A stretch of DNA of 64,000 nt, taken from contig NZ_CP197474.1 in assembly GCF_052180245.1 (NCBI RefSeq), positions 2,542,001 to 2,606,000 of the forward strand, in the 5' to 3' direction. Position numbers and translations under genes: made by a program. This document shows positions 34,773 through 42,660 of the stretch, piece after piece. Numbering within the stretch: the stretch's first letter is position 1; each line of letters begins with the position of its first letter. The notes under the pieces are model-generated. The model searched no databases and was not told the origin of the DNA. It saw only the letters and a list, made by a program, of their open reading frames with translations. This DNA comes from Parapusillimonas sp013416435. Lineage in GTDB: Bacteria > Pseudomonadota > Gammaproteobacteria > Burkholderiales > Burkholderiaceae_B.

Positions 34773-37079
34773 TCACGCCCGCAAAAGTGTAGGTTGCTTC
34801 ATCTTCAGCGACAAGGCCTTGCCTTTCCTGGCCCGTTTGCCCACGTACTCGGCCAGCGCTTCCATGTCCATGCTCCAGGTGGTGTCCTTGGCGCGGTAGA
34901 TGCCGCTCACCAGAATGCCGTCGGGGCCGACGGGCACCCACTGCGCCACCGCATCGCCCTCATCGAGCCCCATCAGAATGGTGCCGCGCCCGCCGCCCGA
35001 CAGGGACTTGAACTCGTGGATGTCGACGACCAGGAAACGGCCCTTCCGCGCCAGCATCGCCACGTGCGTGTCGGTGTTGCGCAAGGCCAGCGGCTTGAGC
35101 AGCGCATCCGTGCTTTCCAGGTTGAGGAACTGCTTGCCGGCGCGCTGCCGGGTCGTCAGGTCCTTGTGCTTGGCGATGAACCCGTATCCCGAGCCCGTGC
35201 CCAGCACATAGCGCTGTTCCGACGGTCCGGCGAGCATGTGCACGATGCGCGCGCCCGGCTCCAGATCGATCATGGACGTGATGGGCTGGCCGTCTCCGCG
35301 GGCCGACGGAAGGCTGGACACGGCGACCGTGTAGACACGTCCCGTATTCGAGATGGCGACCAGCTCATCGGTGGTGAGGCACTCGACGGCGTCATACATC
35401 GCATCGCCGGTCTTGAAACCGAACTGCGCCGCGTCATGGCCATGGCCTTGCCGCGCCCGCAACCAGCCCTTTTGCGACATGATCACGGTGACCGGTTCTT
35501 CGACCACCTTGGATTCCAGCACCGCCCTCTCGGCCGCTTCGATCAAGGTGCGGCGGTCGTCGCCGTACTGCTTGGCGTCGGCTTCTATTTCCTTGATCAT
35601 CAATCGCTTGAACGCGGCGGGATTGTCCAGCAGTTCGCGCAGGGATGCCTGCTCTTTGTTGCGCTCTTCCAGTTCTTTCTCTATCTTGAAACCCTCCAGC
35701 CTGGCCAATTGGCGCAAACGCATTTCAAGAATATCTTCGGCCTGCCTTTCCGAAAGTTCGAAGCGCTCCATCAGCGCAGCCTTCGGCTCGTCCGATTCCC
35801 GTATGGTCTGGATGACCTCATCGACGTTCAGGTAGACGACCATGCGCCCTTCCAGCACATGGATGCGGTCCGTCACCTTGTCCAGGCGGTACTCCGTCCG
35901 GCGTGTCATGGTGTGCGCGCGGAACTCCAGCCATTCCGTCAGGATGTGCCGCAGCGATTTCTGACGGGGGCGGCCGTCCGTGCCCAGGCACACGAGGTTG
36001 ATGGGCGCATTGCCTTCCATGCCGGTCTGGGCCAGCAGGACGTTCACGAATTCGTCGCGGTCGATGCGGCTGGTCTTGGGCTCGAACACCAGGCGCACCG
36101 CCGCGTCCTTGCCCGACTCGTCGCGCACCGTATCCAACATGCCGAGCACCAGCGCCTTGGTCTGCTGCTGCTCGGACGTCAGGCTCTTCTTGCCGGTCTT
36201 GACCTTGGGATTGGTCAGGTCTTCGATCTCTTCCAGGATTCTTTGCGCGGAGGTGCCGGGCGGCAGTTCGTTGACCACCAGTTGCCACTGGCCGCGCGCG
36301 AGCTCTTCGAACTGCCAGCGCGCGCGCGCCTTGATGGAGCCGCGGCCGGTCGCATAGATGTGGGCGATGTCGGCGGGCGATGAAATGATCTGGCCGCCGC
36401 CCGCGTAGTCGGGCCCGGGCACCATGGCGTAAAGCTCTTCATCCGTCAGCTTGGGATGGCGGATGAGCGCAACGCAGGCGCTCGCCACCTCGCGCAGGTT
36501 ATGGGAAGGGATCTCGGTGGCCATGCCGACCGCGATGCCCGACGCGCCGTTCAAGAGCATGACGGGCAGCCGCGCCGGCAACAGGACCGGCTCTTTTTGG
36601 CTGCCGTCGTAATTGGCGGCGAAATCGACGGTGCCTTCGTCCAGTTCGTCGAGCAGGATGCGGGCAAACGGCGTGAGGCGCGCCTCGGTGTAACGCATGG
36701 CCGCCGCGTTGTCGCCATCGCGCGAGCCGAAGTTGCCGTGGCCGTCCACCAGCGGGTAGCGCAAGGTGAAGTTCTGCGCCATACGGACCATGGCGTCATA
36801 GGCCGCCTGGTCGCCATGAGGGTGGTACTTGCCCAGCACATCACCCACCACGCGGGCCGATTTCACCGGCTTGGCGCCCGCTCCCAGGCCCATGGCCTGC
36901 ATGGCGTACAGTATGCGCCGCTGCACCGGCTTCTGGCCATCGGCCACGTCCGGCAGTGCCCGTCCCCGGACCACCGATACCGCGTAATCCAGGTATGCCT
37001 GCTCGGCATAATGGGCCAGCGTCATGCCGGCGCCATCGCCGCCGTCCTGGTCGAACAAATCAGCTTGTGTACTATCCAT
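34773..37079 (-). CDS. parC: DNA topoisomerase IV subunit A
   Basis: The 768-residue protein has the GyrA/ParC breakage-reunion domain, with the catalytic Tyr at about 130 in AAAMRYTEARL. The quinolone region GKYHPHGDQAAYD covers 83-95. The C-terminal part is a ParC-type degenerate beta-pinwheel without a clear GyrA box. It decatenates chromosomes together with ParE, encoded 18 bases upstream on the same strand. The position matching E. coli Ser80 is Gln91 and that matching Glu84 is Asp95. A short GC stem (34753-34768) lies after the stop. Confidence 0.94.
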   Translation of the reverse strand: MDSTQADLFDQDGGDGAGMTLAHYAEQAYLDYAVSVVRGRALPDVADGQKPVQRRILYAMQAMGLGAGAKPVKSARVVGDVLGKYHPHGDQAAYDAMVRMAQNFTLRYPLVDGHGNFGSRDGDNAAAMRYTEARLTPFARILLDELDEGTVDFAANYDGSQKEPVLLPARLPVMLLNGASGIAVGMATEIPSHNLREVASACVALIRHPKLTDEELYAMVPGPDYAGGGQIISSPADIAHIYATGRGSIKARARWQFEELARGQWQLVVNELPPGTSAQRILEEIEDLTNPKVKTGKKSLTSEQQQTKALVLGMLDTVRDESGKDAAVRLVFEPKTSRIDRDEFVNVLLAQTGMEGNAPINLVCLGTDGRPRQKSLRHILTEWLEFRAHTMTRRTEYRLDKVTDRIHVLEGRMVVYLNVDEVIQTIRESDEPKAALMERFELSERQAEDILEMRLRQLARLEGFKIEKELEERNKEQASLRELLDNPAAFKRLMIKEIEADAKQYGDDRRTLIEAAERAVLESKVVEEPVTVIMSQKGWLRARQGHGHDAAQFGFKTGDAMYDAVECLTTDELVAISNTGRVYTVAVSSLPSARGDGQPITSMIDLEPGARIVHMLAGPSEQRYVLGTGSGYGFIAKHKDLTTRQRAGKQFLNLESTDALLKPLALRNTDTHVAMLARKGRFLVVDIHEFKSLSGGGRGTILMGLDEGDAVAQWVPVGPDGILVSGIYRAKDTTWSMDMEALAEYVGKRARKGKALSLKMKQPTLLRA

Positions 37080-37097
37080 TTTCCATCTCGGTAGCGG

Positions 37098-39059
37098 TTA
37101 AACGTCGACCTCGGCCAGATTGCCTTTTTCTTCCAGCCAGTTCCGGCGGTGCGCCGATTCGCCCTTGCCCATGAGCATGTCGAACATCTTGGTCGTTGCG
37201 GCGGCGTCCAATGCGCCGTAGCCCACCTGCATCAGGCGGCGCGTGTCGGGATTCATGGTGGTGTCCCAAAGCTGCTCGGCGCTCATTTCGCCCAGGCCCT
37301 TGAATCGGCTGATGCTCCAGGTGCCTTCGCGCTGTCCTTCGGTGCGCAGTTTTTCCTGTACGACCTCGAGTTCTCCCTGGTCCAGGCAATACACCTTGCG
37401 GGCCGGCCGCTTGCCCGCCGCCGGGATATCCACGCGAAACAGCGGTGGCCGCGCCACGTGGACGTTGCCCGCTTCGACCAACTTCGGAAAATGCCGGAAG
37501 AACAAGGTGAGCAACAACACCTGGATATGCGAGCCATCGACGTCTGCGTCCGACAGGATGCAAATGCGCCCATAGCGCAACCCCGACAGGTCCGGCGTAT
37601 CGTTGGGACCGTGCGGGTCCACGCCGATCGCGACCGAAATATCGTGGATCTCGTTGTTGGCGAACAGGCGCTCCCTGTCGACCTCCCACGAATTGAGCAC
37701 CTTGCCGCGCAAAGGCAGCACGGCCTGGAATTCCTTGTCGCGCCCCATCTTGGCGGAACCGCCGGCGGAATCGCCCTCCACCAGGAAAAGTTCGGTGCGC
37801 GCCACGTCGCTGGATTCGCAATCCGTGAGCTTGCCGGGCAGCACCGCGACCCCCGAACTCTTGCGCTTCTCGACTTTCTGCAGCGAACGTGCGCGCGCCT
37901 GTGCCTGGCGAATCGCCGTCTCGGCGAGCTTCTTGCCATATTCGACGTGCGCGCTCAGCCAGAGATCGAGCGCATTCTTGACGAAGCCGCTGACCAGCCG
38001 GACCGCATCCCGGCTGTTGAGGCGCTCTTTGATCTGTCCTTGGAATTGCGGGTCGAGCACCTTGGCCGACAATACGAAGCTGGCGCGCGCAAAGACGTCT
38101 TCGGGCAGGAGCTTGATCCCTTTGGGAATGAGGCTGTGCAGCTCCGCGAACGTCTTGACCGCATTGAACAGGCCTTCGCGCAGGCCTGATTCATGGGTGC
38201 CGCCCGCGGTGGTGGAGATGAGATTGACGTAGGATTCCCGCAACACCGGTCCTTCGACCGTCCAGGCCACTGCCCAATGCGCCCCCTCACCGAGGGCGAA
38301 GGACTCGTCGTCCTCGGCGGCGTACTGCTTGCCCTCGAATATGGGAATGATCTTCTCGGCGCCGTCCAGCGCCTCTTCGAGATAGCCGCGCAGGCCGTCG
38401 CGATACTGCCATTCGCGCACTTCGCCGGTCTTTTCGATGGTCAGCGTGACCTTGACGTCATTGAGCAGGACCGCCTTGCTGCGCAAGACGTGTATCAGGT
38501 CGGCAAGCGGCACTGCTGCGCTATCGAAATAACTGGGGTCCGGCCACACGCGGACCCGGGTCCCCGTCTTGCGCCGGGCCGCCGGCTCGATCATGCGCAG
38601 CGGCTCTTGCACCTCCCCGCCCGCAAACACGAGTTCGTGCGTTTCACCGTCGCGCCAGATCCGCACCTCGAGGCGCTTGGACAGCGCATTGGTGACCGAC
38701 ACCCCCACGCCGTGCAGCCCCCCCGAAAACGCATAGGCGCCGCCGTCCTTTTTATCGAATTTCCCGCCCGCGTGCAGGCGTGTGAAGACGAGTTCGACCA
38801 CCGGCGCGTTTTCTTCGGGATGCAGGCCCACGGGAATGCCCCGCCCGTCGTCTTCCACCGTAACGCTTCCGTCGGTATGCAGCGTTACCTTGATGTGCTG
38901 GCCGAATCCCGCCAGTGCCTCGTCGGCCGCGTTGTCGATGACCTCTTGGAGTATGTGCAAAGGATTGTCGGTGCGGGTGTACATGCCCGGCCGTTGCCGC
39001 ACCGGCTCCAGGCCCTTCAGGACCCGGATGGATGCTTCGTCGTAGCGTGGTATAGCCAA
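37098..39059 (-). CDS. parE: DNA topoisomerase IV subunit B
   Basis: The protein has 653 residues from a TTG at 39059, giving M-AIPRYDEASIRVLKGLEPV, the usual ParE start. A longer frame would add an unlikely Cys/Trp-rich leader. The GHKL ATPase shows VIDNAADEALAGFG, VEDDGRGIPVG and LHGVGVSVTNALS. The TOPRIM domain shows LFLVEGDSAGGSA and ILSDADVDGSHI. Downstream PLRGKVLNSWEVD is typical of ParE. It forms an operon with parC and is divergent from trxA. Confidence 0.94.
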   Translation of the reverse strand: MAIPRYDEASIRVLKGLEPVRQRPGMYTRTDNPLHILQEVIDNAADEALAGFGQHIKVTLHTDGSVTVEDDGRGIPVGLHPEENAPVVELVFTRLHAGGKFDKKDGGAYAFSGGLHGVGVSVTNALSKRLEVRIWRDGETHELVFAGGEVQEPLRMIEPAARRKTGTRVRVWPDPSYFDSAAVPLADLIHVLRSKAVLLNDVKVTLTIEKTGEVREWQYRDGLRGYLEEALDGAEKIIPIFEGKQYAAEDDESFALGEGAHWAVAWTVEGPVLRESYVNLISTTAGGTHESGLREGLFNAVKTFAELHSLIPKGIKLLPEDVFARASFVLSAKVLDPQFQGQIKERLNSRDAVRLVSGFVKNALDLWLSAHVEYGKKLAETAIRQAQARARSLQKVEKRKSSGVAVLPGKLTDCESSDVARTELFLVEGDSAGGSAKMGRDKEFQAVLPLRGKVLNSWEVDRERLFANNEIHDISVAIGVDPHGPNDTPDLSGLRYGRICILSDADVDGSHIQVLLLTLFFRHFPKLVEAGNVHVARPPLFRVDIPAAGKRPARKVYCLDQGELEVVQEKLRTEGQREGTWSISRFKGLGEMSAEQLWDTTMNPDTRRLMQVGYGALDAAATTKMFDMLMGKGESAHRRNWLEEKGNLAEVDV

Positions 39060-39195
39060 TTTAGTCTCGAATGTTCTGTAAAGAGGGGGTATTTTACGGA
39101 TTGTTGGGCGTCCGCGAACCCACCAAACACGGCACGACAGTGGTATGCTTGTCAGAATCCAGCAACAAACGATCACTCACAATTAATAGAATACA

Positions 39196-39225
39196 TTGTG
39201 CGGTTTGCTTGCATTCCCGTATAGT
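39196..39225 (+). promoter_or_regulatory. Predicted sigma-70 promoter of trxA
   Basis: TTGTGC (39196-39201) and TATAGT (39220-39225) lie 18 bases apart. The likely start is about 30 bases before the trxA ATG. The leader is a C/T tract without a visible Shine-Dalgarno sequence. Confidence 0.55.
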
Positions 39226-39259
39226 TTTCAGATCCCGATCTTCTTTTTTCTTTTTTATC

Positions 39260-39586
39260 ATGAGCGAATCCATCAAACACGTGAGCGACGCGTCCTTTGA
39301 CGCCGACGTCATCAATTCCGATCTGCCCGTGCTGGTCGACTATTGGGCCGCCTGGTGTGGCCCCTGCAAGATGATCGCGCCTTTGCTCGATGAAGCCTCC
39401 AGGCAATATGAAGGCCGTGTTATTATTGCCAAGGTCAATGTAGATGAAAACCCCGAAACCGCCGCCAAGTTCGGCATTCGCGGCATACCCACCCTGATGT
39501 TGTTCAAAGACGGCAAACCCGCTGCAACCAAGGTAGGCGCATTGTCCAAGTCTCAACTGAGCGCGTTCCTGGACGAATCCCTGTAA
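39260..39586 (+). CDS. trxA: Thioredoxin
   Basis: The 108-residue protein has the redox motif WCGPC (C33, C36) in DYWAAWCGPCKMIAPLLDE, and later GIRGIPTLMLFKDG with the cis-Pro. It reduces disulfides in the cytoplasm. The ATG at 39260 follows a C/T-rich leader with no Shine-Dalgarno sequence, unusual for a highly expressed gene. rho follows 76 bases later, an arrangement common in proteobacteria. A GCGAGCC/GGCTCGC hairpin (about 39609-39628) lies between them. Confidence 0.97.
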   Translation: MSESIKHVSDASFDADVINSDLPVLVDYWAAWCGPCKMIAPLLDEASRQYEGRVIIAKVNVDENPETAAKFGIRGIPTLMLFKDGKPAATKVGALSKSQLSAFLDESL

Positions 39587-39662
39587 TCCTGACATAAATC
39601 GTTTTGCGCGCGAGCCTACTCTGGCTCGCCACGACCTTGCAAATACCCCCTTCTCTCCTCAC

Positions 39663-40919
39663 ATGCATCTCACCGAATTAAAAACACAGCACGTTTCAAA
39701 GCTGCTGGAAATGGCCGCAGAGCTTGAAATCGACAACGCTAGCCGTCTGCGCAAGCAGGAGCTGATGTTCGCCATCATGAAGCGGCGTGCCAAGCAGGGC
39801 GAGCAGATCTTCGGTGATGGCGTCCTTGAAGTGCTGCCCGACGGCTTCGGCTTTCTGCGCTCGCCCGATACCTCCTATCTGGCCAGCACCGACGACATCT
39901 ATATCTCGCCGTCCCAGATCCGCCGCTTCAACCTGCATACCGGTGACTCCATCGAAGGGGAAGTCCGCACGCCCAAGGACGGCGAACGCTATTTCGCCCT
40001 GGTCAAGGTCGACAAGGTCAACGGCATGCAGCCCGAGGCCATCAAGCATCGCATCATGTTCGAGAACCTCACGCCGCTCCATCCGGACGAGGTCATGACA
40101 CTCGAGCGCGACATCAAGAGCGAAGAGAACGTCACCGGACGCATCCTCGACATCTTCGCGCCGCTGGGCAAAGGCCAGCGCGCCCTCATCGTGGCCAGCC
40201 CCAAATCGGGCAAGACCGTGATGATGCAACACATCGCGCATGCCATCTCCACCAATTATCCCGACGCCGTAATGATCGTCCTGCTGGTCGACGAGCGTCC
40301 GGAAGAAGTCACTGAAATGCAGCGCACGGTGCGCGGCGAGGTCGTCGCCTCCACCTTCGATGAACCCGCCACCCGCCACGTCCAGGTGGCCGAGATGGTC
40401 ATCGAAAAAGCCAAGCGGCTGGTCGAGCTCAAAAAAGACGTCGTCATCCTGCTCGACTCCATCACGCGGCTGGCCCGCGCCTACAATACGGTCGTTCCCG
40501 CGTCGGGCAAGGTCCTGACGGGAGGCGTCGACGCCAACGCCCTGCAGCGTCCCAAGCGCTTCTTCGGCGCCGCGCGCAACGTCGAAGAAGGCGGCTCCCT
40601 CACCATCATCGGCACCGCCCTGGTCGAAACCGGCAGCCGCATGGATGAAGTGATCTACGAAGAATTCAAAGGCACCGGCAACAGCGAGGTCCATCTCGAG
40701 CGCCGGCTGGCCGAAAAACGCGTCTACCCCGCTATCAATCTCAATAAGTCGGGCACACGCCGCGAAGAACTGCTCATCAAGCCAGAGCTTCTACAAAAGG
40801 TCTGGGTACTCAGGAAGTTCATACACGACATGGACGAAATCGAAGCCATGGAGTTCATTTTGGATAAGATTCGCGCAACCAAAACAAACTCCGAATTCTT
40901 CGACATGATGAAGAAATAA
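39663..40919 (+). CDS. rho: Transcription termination factor Rho
   Basis: The 418-residue hexameric RNA helicase opens MHLTELKTQHVSKLLEMA. Its primary RNA-binding cold-shock-like domain shows GDGVLEVLPDGFGFLRSPD and YISPSQIRRFNLHTGD. The ATPase has Walker A SPKSGKTVMM (about 180), the Q-loop region RPEEVTEMQRTV and Walker B DVVILLDSITRLARAYN. Length and motifs are standard. A perfect hairpin follows the stop codon. Confidence 0.98.
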   Translation: MHLTELKTQHVSKLLEMAAELEIDNASRLRKQELMFAIMKRRAKQGEQIFGDGVLEVLPDGFGFLRSPDTSYLASTDDIYISPSQIRRFNLHTGDSIEGEVRTPKDGERYFALVKVDKVNGMQPEAIKHRIMFENLTPLHPDEVMTLERDIKSEENVTGRILDIFAPLGKGQRALIVASPKSGKTVMMQHIAHAISTNYPDAVMIVLLVDERPEEVTEMQRTVRGEVVASTFDEPATRHVQVAEMVIEKAKRLVELKKDVVILLDSITRLARAYNTVVPASGKVLTGGVDANALQRPKRFFGAARNVEEGGSLTIIGTALVETGSRMDEVIYEEFKGTGNSEVHLERRLAEKRVYPAINLNKSGTRREELLIKPELLQKVWVLRKFIHDMDEIEAMEFILDKIRATKTNSEFFDMMKK

Positions 40920-40934
40920 GCGGCTGAACACCTT

Positions 40935-40960
40935 GTAAGCCTCTCACACGAGAGGCTTAC
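40935..40960 (+). terminator. Perfect hairpin after rho
   Basis: GTAAGCCTCT (40935-40944) pairs with AGAGGCTTAC (40951-40960) around a 6-base loop. There is no T-run behind it (TTGCGTG), so it may stabilise the rho 3' end or act as a weak terminator. Confidence 0.5.
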
Positions 40961-41068
40961 TTGCGTGATGCATCCGTAATCGACATAAGCAACTATGCCG
41001 ACTCACAGCGCGCCACTTTAATCCCGCTGAGTCCTGCTTACTCAGTACGCAACACAGAGCACTTCTCG

Positions 41069-42412
41069 ATGACACTACCTACACTAGACCGATTTCTTGA
41101 CCAGATCCGCGCCCGGGACCCGCACCAACCCGAGTTCATGCAAGCCGTCAAAGAGGTAATGAATAGTTTGTGGCCTTTCATCGAGCGTAACCCCCAATAC
41201 GCCGATCAAGGCTTGCTGGAGCGCTTGGTCGAACCCGAGCGCGCCATCCAGTTCCGTATTTCCTGGGTCGATGACCAGGGCAAAGTACAAGTGAATCGCG
41301 GTTTCCGCATACAGCACAGCTCGGCCATCGGCCCCTTCAAGGGCGGCATGCGCTTCCACCCCTCGGTCAACCTTTCCATCCTCAAGTTCCTGGCTTTCGA
41401 GCAGACCTTCAAGAACGCCCTCACCACCCTGCCCATGGGCGGCGGCAAAGGCGGATCCGACTTCGACCCCAAGGGCAAGTCCGACGCCGAGGTCATGCGC
41501 TTCTGTCAAGCCCTCATGATCGAACTCTACCGCCACCTCGGTCCCGACACCGATGTCCCCGCGGGCGACATCGGCGTCGGTGCGCGTGAGGTCGGTTTCA
41601 TGGCGGGCATGATGAAGAAGCTGTCGAACTCGGCAAGCAGCGTGTTCACCGGCAAGGGCCTGACCTTCGGCGGCAGCCTCATCCGCCCAGAAGCCACCGG
41701 CTACGGCACGGTGTATTTCGCGGAAGAAATGCTCAAGCACGCGAACCAATCGATCGAAGGCCTGACCGTGTCGGTGTCCGGCTCGGGCAACGTGGCGCAA
41801 TATGCCATACAGAAATGCCTGCAGCTGGGCGCCAAGGTCGTCACGGTCTCCGATTCGCACGGCACCGTGGTGGACAAGGCCGGCTTCACGCAGGAAAAGC
41901 TGAACGAACTCATACGCCTCAAGAACGAAGAGCGCGGCCGGGTCGAAACCTATGCCCAGCGCTTCAATCTGGTGTACGAAGCCGGCAAGCGGCCTTGGCA
42001 TGTGCCGGTCGATGTCGCGCTGCCTTGCGCCACCCAGAACGAACTCGAGCTCGAAGACGCCCGGACCCTCATCAAGAACGGCGTGCGTTGCGTGGCCGAA
42101 GGCGCCAACATGCCCACCAGCCTGGATGCGGTCGACGCTTTCATCGAGGCCAAGATCCTGTATGCGCCCGGCAAGGCCAGCAACGCCGGCGGCGTGGCGG
42201 TATCGGGCCTGGAAATGAGCCAGAACGCACAACGGTTGCAATGGACGCGCGACCAAGTGGACACCAAGCTGCACGCCATCATGCGCGACATCCACGAGAA
42301 TTGCGTGCGTCACGGCAGCGAAGAAGGGAGAACCGTCAACTATGTCAATGGTGCCAACATCGCCGGCTTCGTCAAAGTGGCCGACGCCATGCTCCAGCAA
42401 GGCGTATATTGA
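41069..42412 (+). CDS. gdhA: NADP-specific glutamate dehydrogenase
   Basis: The 447-residue protein has the size of E. coli GdhA. Motifs are FRIQHSSAIGPFKGGMRFHP, TTLPMGGGKGGSDFDPKGKS (catalytic Lys), VPAGDIGVGAREVGFM and SGSGNVAQYAIQK for the dinucleotide fold. It makes glutamate from 2-oxoglutarate and ammonium. I start it at the ATG at 41069, which gives MTLPTLDRFLDQIRARDP. A longer frame upstream would run back to 40961 without support. It ends in a clear terminator. Confidence 0.96.
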   Translation: MTLPTLDRFLDQIRARDPHQPEFMQAVKEVMNSLWPFIERNPQYADQGLLERLVEPERAIQFRISWVDDQGKVQVNRGFRIQHSSAIGPFKGGMRFHPSVNLSILKFLAFEQTFKNALTTLPMGGGKGGSDFDPKGKSDAEVMRFCQALMIELYRHLGPDTDVPAGDIGVGAREVGFMAGMMKKLSNSASSVFTGKGLTFGGSLIRPEATGYGTVYFAEEMLKHANQSIEGLTVSVSGSGNVAQYAIQKCLQLGAKVVTVSDSHGTVVDKAGFTQEKLNELIRLKNEERGRVETYAQRFNLVYEAGKRPWHVPVDVALPCATQNELELEDARTLIKNGVRCVAEGANMPTSLDAVDAFIEAKILYAPGKASNAGGVAVSGLEMSQNAQRLQWTRDQVDTKLHAIMRDIHENCVRHGSEEGRTVNYVNGANIAGFVKVADAMLQQGVY

Positions 42413-42428
42413 TTTACCCCCACTCCTG

Positions 42429-42457
42429 AAAAGCCGGCGACCCCGCCGGCTTTTTTT
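42429..42457 (+). terminator. Intrinsic terminator of gdhA
   Basis: An AGCCGGC/GCCGGCT stem with a short GACCCC loop is followed by TTTTTTT. It lies directly between gdhA and the first palindromic repeat. Confidence 0.9.
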
Positions 42458-42459
42458 GT

Positions 42460-42657
42460 GGGGTCTGACCCCGAATGGGGTCAGACCCCATGCTGCATTG
42501 CTGGTTCTTTTTCAAAGGGGTCAGACCCCGTACGGGGTCTGACCCCACTGCAAGTCCCGGCGCTTGTTCTGGGGTCAGACCCCGAATGGGGGTCTGACCC
42601 CTTGCTGCATTGCTGGTTCTTTTTCAGGGGGTCAGACCCCATTCGGGGTCTGACCCC
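42460..42657. repeat. Four-palindrome array between convergent gdhA and yhdP, with a 112-base duplication
   Basis: Copies lie at 42460-42489, 42517-42546, 42571-42601 and 42628-42657. A 24-base spacer beginning TGCTGCATTG occurs at 42491-42514 and again at 42603-42626, an offset of 112 bases. The array therefore grew by tandem duplication. The last copy ends three bases before the yhdP stop codon. Confidence 0.9.
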
Positions 42658-42660
42658 TCA

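Noticed and set aside
34728..36383. 551-codon open frame opposite parC
   Set aside because: A shadow frame; parC is fully supported on the minus strand.
42460..42657. Repeat-spacer pattern that resembles a CRISPR array
   Set aside because: Repeats are palindromes with two nearly identical spacers, spacing varies, and no cas genes are present.
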